A DNA stretch of 45,477 nucleotides from an uncultured Lachnospiraceae bacterium (GTDB taxonomy: Bacteria > Bacillota > Clostridia > Lachnospirales > Lachnospiraceae): contig CALWLI010000034.1 in NCBI GenBank assembly GCA_944381485.1, positions 1 to 45,477 of the forward strand, written 5' to 3'. Below are positions 33,526-45,293 of the stretch, one piece after another. The notes beneath the pieces are model-generated. The model ran no database searches, had not been told where the DNA came from, and saw only the letters and a list, made by a program, of their open reading frames with translations. The first letter of the stretch is position 1; the number at the start of each line of letters is the position of its first letter. The translations under genes and the position numbers were made by a program.

Positions 33526-33879
33526 TTAAAATCTATCATCAGCTTTAATGATAATGTTATGACGCTCTGCAAGACGACAATATGCGTCCTCTAACTTTTT
33601 GTAGTCCGCATCTTTTGCCACCGGACGAATAACTGTTACGATGTCATAGCCTGTCTTCATATTAATATTGTTTAAACGAAATATTTCCCTGATTTTTCTG
33701 CATATTCCATGCCTAACCACGCTGTTTCCTACCTTTTTGCTGACGGATATGCCTATACGATTAAATCCCATTTCATTTTCATATATGTACATCACCATCA
33801 GTCTGTCAGGAAAAGATCTTCCCTTTTTGTAAACAGTCACAAAATCAGTATTTTTTTTTATTGAAGGAAATCTCTTCAT
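33526..33879 (-). CDS. rnpA: Ribonuclease P protein component
   Basis: 117 residues. Protein cofactor of RNase P, which trims tRNA 5' ends. FVTVYKKGRSFPDRLMVMYIY, GISVSKKVGNSVVRHGICRKIREIFR (RNR motif region) and TVIRPVAKDADYKKLEDA are diagnostic. It lies between rpmH and yidD. A hairpin with T-rich flank separates it from rpmH. Confidence 0.95.
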   Translation of the reverse strand: MKRFPSIKKNTDFVTVYKKGRSFPDRLMVMYIYENEMGFNRIGISVSKKVGNSVVRHGICRKIREIFRLNNINMKTGYDIVTVIRPVAKDADYKKLEDAYCRLAERHNIIIKADDRF

Positions 33880-33900
33880 AGGGTCTTAATTCCTTTTTCA

Positions 33901-33937
33901 TAAAAGAAAAGAAGAACCGCATTTACATACGGTTCTT
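33901..33937 (-). terminator. Hairpin between rpmH and rnpA
   Basis: AAGAACCG (33912-33919) pairs perfectly with CGGTTCTT (33930-33937), loop 10 bases, followed leftward by CTTTTCTTTT. It can act as a partial terminator, giving more rpmH than rnpA message. Confidence 0.68.
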
Positions 33938-33947
33938 TTATGCTGAA

Positions 33948-34082
33948 TTAAGCTGATAATTTTGCTCTTCCCTTAGCTCTTCTTGCAGCAAGCACTTTTC
34001 TTCCGCCTGCGCTGCTCATTCTAGCTCTGAAGCCATGAACCTTAGCTCTTTGTCTCTTCTTAGGCTGAAAGGTCATTTTCAT
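33948..34082 (-). CDS. rpmH: Ribosomal protein L34
   Basis: 44 residues, strongly basic: start [20 protein letters not shown], then [19 protein letters not shown] and a short KLSA tail, the standard L34 pattern. ATG at 34082 with AGGAGG nine bases upstream. First gene of the leftward operon from the origin, directly opposite dnaA as in many bacteria. Confidence 0.97.
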   Translation of the reverse strand: MKMTFQPKKRQRAKVHGFRARMSSAGGRKVLAARRAKGRAKLSA

Positions 34083-34136
34083 GACTTATCACCTCCTATT
34101 CTTAATCAAAAATAGACAGTCTTAAACATCTGATAT

Positions 34137-34166
34137 ATTATATAGATAAATCACCCATTCTGTCAA
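34137..34166 (-). promoter_or_regulatory. rpmH promoter
   Basis: TTGACA (34161-34166), 18 bases, TATAAT (34137-34142), reading leftward. Confidence 0.82.
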
Positions 34167-34205
34167 CACAATAAAATATAAAATGAATAAGCTGAAAATT
34201 ATAAA

Positions 34206-34420
34206 TGTGGATAAGTGATTTTTTATTTATCCTCAAAATCAACATATATTCACACTTTAATGTTTTAACAAGTAATATTTGTGGATAACTGCCTTAAAAT
34301 CAATTATTTTAACATTTTACTTACTTTGATTTTTTATTTTCAAAACAATTATAAAGATAAAAGCATAAAAATAATCCACAAATTGTTAAAAACATGTGGA
34401 TAACCTGAAAGTTATCCTTA
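34206..34420. other. oriC upstream region: DnaA box cluster
   Basis: The AT-rich rpmH-dnaA interval holds three perfect DnaA boxes (TGTGGATAA at 34206-34214, 34280-34288 and 34395-34403) and near matches TTATCCTCA (34227-34235), TAATCCACA (34372-34380) and TTATCCTTA (34412-34420), in both orientations. With the boxes after dnaA this makes a bipartite origin like that of Bacillus. Confidence 0.9.
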
Positions 34421-34504
34421 GCTTTTCCACCTGTATCTTTAATAATTTTGTTGATAAATATCATACATATCAACATATATTAATTCTCATTTTTCCCTTT
34501 TCTC

Positions 34505-34533
34505 TTGTATCCGAGGCTGAATTAGTATAAAAT
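34505..34533 (+). promoter_or_regulatory. dnaA promoter
   Basis: TTGTAT (34505-34510), 17 bases, TAAAAT (34528-34533), about 45 bases upstream of dnaA. DnaA boxes lie 85 bases and more upstream, so autoregulation is plausible. Confidence 0.68.
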
Positions 34534-34580
34534 AATAGAGATAGTCTACATTTATATTTAATTAAGGAAGAAACTCATCT

Positions 34581-35939
34581 ATGGCTAATTTAGTGAAAGA
34601 AAAATGGAACAGCATACTGGCTTATGTAAGAGACGAATTTGACATGTCGCCTGTATCCTACAATACCTGGTTTGAACCCATAAAGGTCATAAACTGCAGC
34701 AAGGATACCGTGACTATATCTGTACCTGATGAAGTTACTCTCAAATATATTGTCAAAAAATATGAAAAAATGCTGACAGTAGCTGTAGAAGAGATAACAG
34801 GAACACATTATCAGCTGAATTTCACAGTTGAAGGTGAGGAGGAAAATAAGGAAAGCCTCATAAGAGATACCTCAAAGAAGGTGGATCCACATCTTTTGAG
34901 CAAGGCTAACCTGAATCCCAAATATACCTTCGATTCCTTTGTTGTGGGCCCTAATAATAATCTCGCCCATGCTGCGGCTCTCGCTGTGGCTGAGACCCCG
35001 GGAGAGGTATACAATCCTCTTTATATACATGGAGGAGTCGGCCTCGGCAAAACTCACCTTATGCACTCAATAGCTCATTTTATTTTGAAAAATAATCCTA
35101 ATTCAAGGATACTCTATGTTACATCGGAAACCTTCACAAACGACTATATTGAGTCCATAAGAAACAGAAGCGGAGATTTCACAACAGCTGATTTCAGAGC
35201 AAAATACAGAAATATCGATGTGCTTCTCATAGACGACATACAGTTTATAGTCGGAAAGGAAAGCACTCAGGAAGAGTTCTTCCACACATTTAATTCTCTC
35301 TATGAGAATAAGAAGCAGATCATCCTTTCATCAGACAAGCCTCCGAAGGCCATAGACAATCTTGAGGAGAGATTGAGATCCAGATTCGAGTGGGGACTGA
35401 CTGTGGACATACAGCCTCCAAACTTTGAGACAAGAATGGCCATACTGAGAAAAAAGGAGGATATGGAAGGCTATAATATAGATAATGAAGTAATTAAATT
35501 TATAGCCACTAACATAAAGTCAAACATACGTGAGCTGGAGGGTGCTCTCACCAAGATAGTTGCCAAATCCAGACTTGAACATATAAGCATAGACTCAAAT
35601 ATGGCAAGGGAGATACTTGAGGATTATATAGGAACAAACGCACAAAAGGCTGTTACTCCCGAGCTTATAATATCCATGGTTGCCGAGCACTACAACATAA
35701 CTCTTTTGGACATGGCCTCCCCCAAGAGGAATAAGGAAATAGTATATCCGAGACAGATAGCGATGTATCTGTGCCGCGAAATGACTTCCGCTCCACTTCA
35801 ACAGATAGGAAAGTGTCTGGGAGGAAGGGACCACGCCACCATAATAAACGGTATAAACAAGATAAGCGACGAGCTTAAGACCAATGAACAGCTTAGGACC
35901 CAGATAGATATAATAAAGAAGAAAATATCTCCGGCCTGA
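34581..35939 (+). CDS. dnaA: Chromosomal replication initiator DnaA
   Basis: 452 residues. Domain I (about 1-85) with the conserved SYNTWFEPI, a short linker, the AAA+ domain from NPKYTFDSFVVGPNN with Walker A GGVGLGKTHL (151-160) and Walker B LLIDDIQFI, arginine-finger region RLRSRFEWGLTVDIQPP, and domain IV with the DNA-binding signature GGRDHATIINGINKI. Start ATG at 34581 with AAGGAAG upstream. It opens the rightward dnaA-dnaN-recF-gyrB-gyrA block and is flanked by DnaA boxes. Confidence 0.98.
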   Translation: MANLVKEKWNSILAYVRDEFDMSPVSYNTWFEPIKVINCSKDTVTISVPDEVTLKYIVKKYEKMLTVAVEEITGTHYQLNFTVEGEEENKESLIRDTSKKVDPHLLSKANLNPKYTFDSFVVGPNNNLAHAAALAVAETPGEVYNPLYIHGGVGLGKTHLMHSIAHFILKNNPNSRILYVTSETFTNDYIESIRNRSGDFTTADFRAKYRNIDVLLIDDIQFIVGKESTQEEFFHTFNSLYENKKQIILSSDKPPKAIDNLEERLRSRFEWGLTVDIQPPNFETRMAILRKKEDMEGYNIDNEVIKFIATNIKSNIRELEGALTKIVAKSRLEHISIDSNMAREILEDYIGTNAQKAVTPELIISMVAEHYNITLLDMASPKRNKEIVYPRQIAMYLCREMTSAPLQQIGKCLGGRDHATIINGINKISDELKTNEQLRTQIDIIKKKISPA

Positions 35940-35940
35940 T

Positions 35941-36146
35941 TGTGGTTATCGCTGTGGATAAGTATGTAGGCTCAATGTGAATATAATAAAATATTTTTTT
36001 TGATTCTTTTCAGCTGTAAATAAACCTGAGCTTAACAACAGATAATGTGAACAAAAAATCATTTTTTTTAACATATCAAAAGCTTTTATTTAAGCCGTAA
36101 AAAGCTGATATTAACATTTTCACAGCCCCTACTACTTATACTTCTG
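35941..36146. other. oriC downstream region: DnaA boxes, AT-rich stretch, DnaA-trio-like run
   Basis: The 265-base dnaA-dnaN gap starts with a TGTGGTTAT variant (35941-35949) and a perfect TGTGGATAA (35953-35961), continues as very AT-rich DNA (about 35980-36110), and has CTACTACTTATACTTCTG at 36129-36146 after a short GC patch. The latter resembles the DnaA-trio run where Bacillus DnaA opens the duplex. A TTATCAACA box (36197-36205) overlaps the dnaN start. Confidence 0.75.
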
Positions 36147-36204
36147 TAATAATAATCTTAATACTGACAAAATTATCAGAAACTTAAAATAAGGAGTTAT
36201 CAAC

Positions 36205-37329
36205 ATGAAATTAAATTTTAAGAGAAGTGATCTTCTCAATTCAGTAAATATAGCATTAAAAGCTGTATCCTCAAGGACCACAATGCCCATACTTGAATGT
36301 ATATTGATAGATGCCTCTGATAGAGGAGTTTATCTCACTGCCAATGATATGGAGCTGGGGATAGAGACAAAAGTCAGCAACTGCGTCGTGGAAGAGGGAG
36401 GAAGAGCTGCCGTAGATGCAAAGCTCTTTTCAGATATTATAAGAAAGATATCTCAGGATGATGATTCCATAATATCCGTAACAGGCAATGACAGCAGCCT
36501 TATAACCATAGTATGTGAAAATTCCACCTTCAGGATACAGTATAAGGATCCTGATCAGTTCCCTTCACTGCCTGACACGGACAAGGAGAACTATATATCC
36601 CTGTCACAATATACTTTGAAGGAAGTCATAAGACAGACTATTTTCTCAATCTCTCCCAATGATTCAAACAAGATGATGACAGGAGAGCTTTTTGAGGTAA
36701 ATGAAGGAATGCTCAAGGTGGTTTCCCTGGACGGACACAGAATATCCATAAGGAATACAGAGCTCAAGGAAGACTATGGAAAAATGAAGGTCATAATCCC
36801 CGGAAAGACACTTAACGAGATAAGCAAGATCATCTCAGGGGACAATGACAAGGAGGTAATAATATATTTCTCCAAAAATCATGTGCTCTTTAAATTTGAC
36901 GATACTCTTATGGTATCAAGACTTATCGATGGAGATTATTTCAAGATAGATCAGATGCTTTCCTCAGATTATGAGACGAAGACCGTCATAAACAAGAAGG
37001 AATTTCTTGATTGTATAGAGAGATCCACCATCTTGGTAAGAGAGAACGATAAAAAGCCTCTCATTATAAATATAGGGGATTCTGTAATGAGCCTTAAGCT
37101 CAACTCCATACTTGGAAGTATGGATGATGAGATAGGCGTAAAGAAGCAGGGAAAGGATATAATGATAGGCTTCAATCCCAGATTCCTTTTAGACGCACTG
37201 AGAGTTATAGATGATGAGGAGATAACTCTCTATATGACAAATCCCAAGGCACCCTGCTTTATAAAGGACGAAGAGGGAAAATATATCTATCTTATCCTGC
37301 CTGTGAATTTTAATCCTGCAGTTTATTGA
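36205..37329 (+). CDS. dnaN: DNA polymerase III beta subunit (sliding clamp)
   Basis: 374 residues, three clamp domains. Start MKLNFKRSDLLNSVNIALKAVSSRTTMPILE is typical; GELFEVNEGMLKVVSLDGHRISIR and the C-terminal YIYLILPVNF, whose end forms part of the peptide-binding pocket, are clear. AAGGAG eight bases upstream of ATG; this binding site overlaps a DnaA-box-like TTATCAACA. The recF gene follows at once. Confidence 0.97.
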   Translation: MKLNFKRSDLLNSVNIALKAVSSRTTMPILECILIDASDRGVYLTANDMELGIETKVSNCVVEEGGRAAVDAKLFSDIIRKISQDDDSIISVTGNDSSLITIVCENSTFRIQYKDPDQFPSLPDTDKENYISLSQYTLKEVIRQTIFSISPNDSNKMMTGELFEVNEGMLKVVSLDGHRISIRNTELKEDYGKMKVIIPGKTLNEISKIISGDNDKEVIIYFSKNHVLFKFDDTLMVSRLIDGDYFKIDQMLSSDYETKTVINKKEFLDCIERSTILVRENDKKPLIINIGDSVMSLKLNSILGSMDDEIGVKKQGKDIMIGFNPRFLLDALRVIDDEEITLYMTNPKAPCFIKDEEGKYIYLILPVNFNPAVY

Positions 37330-37343
37330 TATTAAAGTACGCC

Positions 37344-40374
<3,031 letters not shown>

Positions 40375-40404
40375 TAACTTGTGTCCCGGTGAAAGGAAAA
40401 TATA

Positions 40405-42939
40405 ATGGAACCTAATGTTTTTGACAAAGTTAAAGATGTGGACTTAAAAGGCACTATGGAGAGCTCATACATAGACTATGCTATGTCTGTAATAGTATCC
40501 AGGGCTCTTCCTGATGTCAGGGACGGTCTGAAGCCGGTTCAGAGGCGTATTTTATATGCCGCTCAGACTATGGGTGCCACTCCCGATAAAAAGACAAAAA
40601 AATGCGCTACCATAGTCGGAGAGACTATGGGACATTATCATCCCCACGGAGACTCCTCTATTTACGGAGCCCTAGTAAATCTTGGACAGCCCTGGAATAC
40701 CAGATATCCGCTTATAGAAAAGCAGGGAAATTTCGGATCTGAGGATGGAGACTCACCTGCGGCAATGCGTTATACCGAGGCAAAACTCAGCAAGATAGCC
40801 ATGGAGATGCTGGACGGTATAAACAAAAATACCGTTGATATAGTCCCCAACTTTTCTAATGAGAAGGGCTATGATGAGCCTGTAATACTGCCTGCAAAAT
40901 TTCCCAACCTTTTGGTCAACGGCACGACAGGTATAGCTGTAGGAATGGCCACAAACATACCTCCCCACAATCTGAGGGAGGTCATAAATGCTGCAATAAA
41001 GATAATAGACAACAGGATAAATGAAGACAGAGATACGGATACAGAGGAGCTTTTGTCCATAGTAAAGGGACCTGATTTTCCCACAGGGGCAACCATACTT
41101 GGAAGAAAGGGCATAGAGGAGGCATACAGGACCGGAAGAGGAAAGATAAAGATGAGGGCTGTATGCGATATAGAAACTATGCAAAACGGAAAGAGTGTCA
41201 TAGTTGTAAGAGAGCTCCCCTACCAGGTATTCAGATCAAGAGTGATAGAAAACATAGCTGATCTTGTCAAGGATAAAAAGATAGACGGAATAACAGCCAT
41301 AAACGATACAGTGGGAAAGAATTCCGATTCCAAGATAAAGATAGAGCTGAGAAGAGATGCAAATCCTCAGGTCATATTGAATCAGCTCTACAAGCATACC
41401 CAGCTTCAGGAGACCTTCGGTGTAATAATGCTCTGTATAGTAAACGGGCAGCCCAAGGTACTTAATTTAAAGCAGGTGCTTGAGGAATACCTGAAACATC
41501 AGGTAGAGGTAGTAACAAGACGCACTCAGTATGATCTTAATAAATGTGAGGAGAGGGCTCATATACTTGAGGGACTTTTAAAGGCTCTCGAGCACATTGA
41601 CGAGATAATAAAGATAATAAGAAACTCAGATGACGGAGATGAGGCGAAAACAAGACTCATCGAGGCTTTCGGATTCTCCGATAATCAGGCTCAGGCTATA
41701 GTAGACATGAGACTGAGGGCCCTTACAGGACTTGAAAGACATAAGATAGAGTCGGAGTACAAGGATCTGGAGGAAAAGATAGCTTACTATAAGAGCATAC
41801 TCGGGGACAAAAAAATACTTTTGGGTGTCATAAAGGATGAGATAAAGGCCATATCCGACAAATACGGAGATGACAGAAGGACCAAAATAGGATTTTATGA
41901 GGGTGAGATAGACATGGAAGATCTCATTCCCGACGATGATACTGTAATTGCCATGACAGGACTGGGCTATATCAAGAGGATGGAGACAGACAACTTCAAG
42001 GCCCAGAACAGGGGAGGCAAGGGCATAAAGGGAATGCAGACCATAAATGATGACTACATTGAGGATCTGCTCATGACTACAAACCATCATTACCTTATGT
42101 TCTTTACCAACAAGGGAAAGGTATACAGACTCAAAGCTTACGAGATACCGGAGGCCGGAAGGACTGCCAGGGGAACGGCCATTGTTAATCTCCTGCAGCT
42201 TATGCCGGATGAGAAGATAACAGCCATAATACCAATAAAGGATTATGACAAGGACAAGTATCTCCTTATGGCGACGAAAAAGGGAATGGTCAAAAAGACC
42301 TCCCTCAGTGAGTATGAAAACGTCAGAAAGAACGGACTTCAGGCTATAGTACTGAGAGATGATGACGAGCTTATAGAGGTCAAATTCACTGACAATACTC
42401 AGGATGTGATCCTTGTGACCAAATTCGGTATGGCTATAAGATTCCATGAGACCGATGTGAGAAACACGGGAAGGGTATCTATGGGAGTCATCGGAATGAA
42501 ATTCGGAAAGAAGGATGATGAGATCATAGGAATGCAGGTTGAAAATCAGGGAGAGTTCCTGCTTCTTGTTTCCGAGAACGGAATGGGAAAGAGGACTTAT
42601 TTCTCCGAGTTTAAGCCTCAGAACCGAGGAGGAAAGGGAGTGCTCTGCTACAAGATCACCGATAAGACAGGAAATCTTGTAGGTGCAAAGCTTACAGATG
42701 AAGATAATGATATAATGCTTATAACAAATGAGGGCATAATCATAAGGATAAAGACCTCTGATATAAGTGTTATAGGCAGAAACACATCCGGCGTAAAGCT
42801 TATGAATGTGGATGTTGATAAAAATGAGAAGGTGGCTGTCATAACAAAGGTAAGGCAGGAATCCGAGGAAGATGAAGAGGATTACGATTCTGAAAATTCC
42901 GAGGAAAATGATGACGGCGAGTATGATTCGGACAATTAA
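40405..42939 (+). CDS. gyrA: DNA gyrase subunit A
   Basis: 844 residues. Catalytic Tyr123 in AAMRYTEAKLSK, HPHGDSSIYG segment at 79-88, and a C-terminal wrapping domain with a GyrA-box variant QNRGGKG (the usual form is QRRGGKG), which argues for gyrase and not topoisomerase IV. The position equal to E. coli Asp87 is Gly88. The last 30 residues are a very acidic tail. GTGAAAGGAAA lies upstream of the ATG. Followed by a strong terminator. Confidence 0.96.
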   Translation: MEPNVFDKVKDVDLKGTMESSYIDYAMSVIVSRALPDVRDGLKPVQRRILYAAQTMGATPDKKTKKCATIVGETMGHYHPHGDSSIYGALVNLGQPWNTRYPLIEKQGNFGSEDGDSPAAMRYTEAKLSKIAMEMLDGINKNTVDIVPNFSNEKGYDEPVILPAKFPNLLVNGTTGIAVGMATNIPPHNLREVINAAIKIIDNRINEDRDTDTEELLSIVKGPDFPTGATILGRKGIEEAYRTGRGKIKMRAVCDIETMQNGKSVIVVRELPYQVFRSRVIENIADLVKDKKIDGITAINDTVGKNSDSKIKIELRRDANPQVILNQLYKHTQLQETFGVIMLCIVNGQPKVLNLKQVLEEYLKHQVEVVTRRTQYDLNKCEERAHILEGLLKALEHIDEIIKIIRNSDDGDEAKTRLIEAFGFSDNQAQAIVDMRLRALTGLERHKIESEYKDLEEKIAYYKSILGDKKILLGVIKDEIKAISDKYGDDRRTKIGFYEGEIDMEDLIPDDDTVIAMTGLGYIKRMETDNFKAQNRGGKGIKGMQTINDDYIEDLLMTTNHHYLMFFTNKGKVYRLKAYEIPEAGRTARGTAIVNLLQLMPDEKITAIIPIKDYDKDKYLLMATKKGMVKKTSLSEYENVRKNGLQAIVLRDDDELIEVKFTDNTQDVILVTKFGMAIRFHETDVRNTGRVSMGVIGMKFGKKDDEIIGMQVENQGEFLLLVSENGMGKRTYFSEFKPQNRGGKGVLCYKITDKTGNLVGAKLTDEDNDIMLITNEGIIIRIKTSDISVIGRNTSGVKLMNVDVDKNEKVAVITKVRQESEEDEEDYDSENSEENDDGEYDSDN

Positions 42940-42963
42940 GAATCATTAAAAAGCAGATAAAAA

Positions 42964-42993
42964 TTGACGTATCCGTGTGCACTATGATATTAT
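42964..42993 (+). promoter_or_regulatory. Probable glmS promoter overlapping the gyrA terminator
   Basis: TTGACG (42964-42969), 18 bases, TATTAT (42988-42993). The -35/-10 spacer contains the left arm of the gyrA terminator, and the transcript would start in its loop or right arm. Confidence 0.55.
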
Positions 42994-43023
42994 TCATAAA
43001 AATGCACACGGATAATTTTTTTT
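42971..43023 (+). terminator. Terminator of gyrA
   Basis: Perfect 11-bp stem ATCCGTGTGCA (42971-42981) with TGCACACGGAT (43003-43013), inner TATGA/TCATA pair, then a run of eight T from 43016. Confidence 0.9.
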
Positions 43024-43045
43024 AAAACCATATGAAAAGATATAT

Positions 43046-43180
43046 GTGTTAGCGCCATGTACCTTATTTCTATAAGGGCGACGAGGTATGGGATTATCGA
43101 AAATTCGGCGGATGTCCCATCGCCGTGCCGGCGGCGTCACATAAGGGCAAATATGCGGGTGACCGCAGAACAAATACCTT
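43046..43180 (+). ncRNA. glmS ribozyme (glucosamine-6-phosphate-activated)
   Basis: Self-cleaving riboswitch that cuts its own mRNA when GlcN6P is bound, lowering GlmS. Diagnostic blocks are in order: AGCGCC (43051-43056, cleavage expected just before G43052), a CCTTAT/ATAAGG stem, GACGAGGTATGGGATTATCG, ATTCGGCGGATGTCCCATCG, GCGTCACATAAGGGCAAAT, GCGGGTGACCGCAGAACAAA. All match the Rfam glmS layout as I know it. It lies about 115 bases upstream of glmS. Confidence 0.95.
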
Positions 43181-43294
43181 ATGGCCGGCTTTCTCGGAGT
43201 TCTCCGGAAAATTCCCGAATTATTCCATGTGCTCAATAATATTTTTTATGCGCCTTTCGGAGCATGTTCTCTTTGTGCGCAAAAAGGAGGAAAT

Positions 43295-45121
43295 ATGTGT
43301 GGAATAATAGGTTTTACAGGAAACATTGATGCTGAGAAGGTTGTTATGGAGGGACTTAAGGAGCTGGAGTACAGAGGCTACGACAGCGCAGGTATTGCTC
43401 TTATAAGAGAGGACAGCGACGAGCCATATATTATGAAGGAGACCGGTCCTGTTTCCGAGCTTGAGAAGGCTGTGGACAAAAATATGGTAAGCTCCTTCTG
43501 CGGAATGGGTCACACAAGGTGGGCCACCCACGGCGGGGTTACAGACATAAACGCTCATCCCCATTATGTGGGAAAGACTGTTCTTATACATAACGGTATA
43601 ATTGAAAACTATCAGGAGCTTATAAACAGCTATGAGCTCAGAGACAAAATGATATCTGAGACAGATACAGAGGTGGCTGCCCACATAATAAATTATTATT
43701 ATGAGAAGACAGGAGATCCCCTTGAGAGCATAAAGAAGGCGGTGGGAGTGATCAAGGGTTCTTATTCCTTCTGCATAATGTTCTCTGATATAAAGGGAAA
43801 AATATTCAGCATAAGGAATGTGAGTCCGCTTGTGGCTGCAAGCTGTGAAAAGGGTTCTCTCATAGCATCTGATGTCACGGCTCTTCTTAAGTATTCGAAA
43901 AAATATTTTGTACTTCCTGAAAAAGTGATAGCCGAGCTTACCAAAGATGGCATAGTGCTGAGAACACTTGAAGGGAAGGAAACCGAGCCTGAATATCTCA
44001 CAGTTGACTGGGATATGGAGGCCGCACAGAAATCAGGCTACCCCCATTTTATGATAAAGGAGATAAACGAGCAGCCTGAAGCCCTGGAGAGGACCATAAG
44101 GCCCAGGATAGTAAACGGAAAGACAGATTTTTCAGGGGACGGAATACCTGACAGCATATTCAAAAACTGTGAGAGGATAAGCATAATAGCCTGCGGAACA
44201 GCAAGCTATGCGGGAACTGTAGGAAAAAGCATATTGGAGCCCATGCTCAAGATCCCGGTAAACGTCTATATAGCCTCAGAGTACAGATACAGCGACGTAA
44301 TAACAGATGAAAAGACTCTCTGCATAGTTATCTCCCAGTCCGGGGAGACTGTAGATACTCTTGAGGCCATGAAGCTTGCCGCGTCGAAGAAGGCAGTTAC
44401 CCTGTCCATAGTAAATGTGAAGGCATCGACCATTGCCAGAGAGTCGGACTATGTCTTATATACCCATGCAGGCCCTGAGATATCAGTAGCCTCAACAAAG
44501 GCCTACACAGTTCAGCTGGCGGCTCTTTATCTCATTGCCGCAAAGATGGGAGAAGTGAGAGGATGTATCTCTGAGAAAGAGGCTGAGGAATTCACAGCCT
44601 CCATAGGAAATGTAGGAAAGACTGTAGAGGAGATGTTAAAATACATCCCTGAATGCAAGCATATTTCAGAGAGGATGGCAAAGTCGAGGGATGCCTTCTA
44701 TATAGGAAGAGGGCTTGACTATGCCTTCTCCATGGAGGGCGCGTTAAAGCTCAAAGAGATATCATACATACATGCGGAGGCCATGGCTGCCGGAGAATTA
44801 AAGCACGGTACCATAGCTCTCATAGAAAAGGATACTCCTGTAGTAGCCATAGCAACACAGAAAAATATATTTTTAAAGACCATATCAAATGTCAGAGAGG
44901 TAAAGGCAAGGGGAGCCTTCGTCATACTCATATGCAGAGATGACGAAACTCTCTCAGAAGATATATATGATATCTGTGTGAAGATACCTGAGATGGATGA
45001 CAGATTCACAGGTTTTGCCGTGGCAGTACTGCTTCAATTGATAGCATATTACACAGCTGACGGTAAGGGACTAAACGTTGACAAGCCCAGAAACCTGGCA
45101 AAATCAGTGACTGTAGAGTAG
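43295..45121 (+). CDS. glmS: Glutamine-fructose-6-phosphate aminotransferase (isomerizing) GlmS
   Basis: 608 residues. Makes glucosamine-6-phosphate from fructose-6-phosphate and glutamine, feeding the same wall pathway as MurA. Cys2 is the glutaminase nucleophile (MCGIIGFTGN), with GHTRWATHGG and the two SIS domains (IIACGTASYAGTVGKS, ISQSGETVDTLEAM, GRGLDYAFSMEGALKLKEISYIHAEAMAAGELKHG) ending KPRNLAKSVTVE. ATG at 43295 with AAGGAGG upstream; earlier in-frame codons run through the ribozyme and are not coding. Controlled by the ribozyme at 43046-43180. Confidence 0.98.
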   Translation: MCGIIGFTGNIDAEKVVMEGLKELEYRGYDSAGIALIREDSDEPYIMKETGPVSELEKAVDKNMVSSFCGMGHTRWATHGGVTDINAHPHYVGKTVLIHNGIIENYQELINSYELRDKMISETDTEVAAHIINYYYEKTGDPLESIKKAVGVIKGSYSFCIMFSDIKGKIFSIRNVSPLVAASCEKGSLIASDVTALLKYSKKYFVLPEKVIAELTKDGIVLRTLEGKETEPEYLTVDWDMEAAQKSGYPHFMIKEINEQPEALERTIRPRIVNGKTDFSGDGIPDSIFKNCERISIIACGTASYAGTVGKSILEPMLKIPVNVYIASEYRYSDVITDEKTLCIVISQSGETVDTLEAMKLAASKKAVTLSIVNVKASTIARESDYVLYTHAGPEISVASTKAYTVQLAALYLIAAKMGEVRGCISEKEAEEFTASIGNVGKTVEEMLKYIPECKHISERMAKSRDAFYIGRGLDYAFSMEGALKLKEISYIHAEAMAAGELKHGTIALIEKDTPVVAIATQKNIFLKTISNVREVKARGAFVILICRDDETLSEDIYDICVKIPEMDDRFTGFAVAVLLQLIAYYTADGKGLNVDKPRNLAKSVTVE

Positions 45122-45128
45122 TAGAAAA

Positions 45129-45166
45129 AAAGGACATCACACACATATTTTGTGGTGTCCTTTCTA
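45129..45166 (+). terminator. Terminator of glmS
   Basis: AAAGGACATCACA (45129-45141) pairs with TGTGGTGTCCTTT (45151-45163) with one G-T pair, followed by TTTCT, seven bases after the stop. Confidence 0.85.
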
Positions 45167-45190
45167 TATAATAAGCACATATAGTAGTGT

Positions 45191-45231
45191 AAAAAAAAGG
45201 TAAAAAAAACCTGAAAAAAACTTAAAAAAAA
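45191..45231 (+). promoter_or_regulatory. Phased A-tracts upstream of the tRNA-Ser promoter
   Basis: Four runs of seven to eight A begin at 45191, 45202, 45214 and 45224, spaced 10-12 bases, ending three bases before the -35. Such phasing bends DNA and acts as an UP element for RNA polymerase. Confidence 0.68.
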
Positions 45232-45233
45232 CA

Positions 45234-45262
45234 TTGACAATAGAAGCCTGTTTAACTATAAT
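45234..45262 (+). promoter_or_regulatory. tRNA-Ser promoter
   Basis: Exact consensus TTGACA (45234-45239), 17 bases, TATAAT (45257-45262), about 32 bases before the tRNA. Confidence 0.93.
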
Positions 45263-45293
45263 CTAATTTGCACTCAATTTGGCGAGGGTAACT

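Noticed and set aside
37326-37343. TTG start for RecF overlapping the dnaN stop
   Set aside because: RecF proteins start near MYIESIEL; the six extra residues have no family support, though the binding site evidence is weak for both.
43181-43294. N-terminal extension of GlmS
   Set aside because: GlmS must start MCG because Cys is the processed catalytic N-terminus; the extension runs through the ribozyme.
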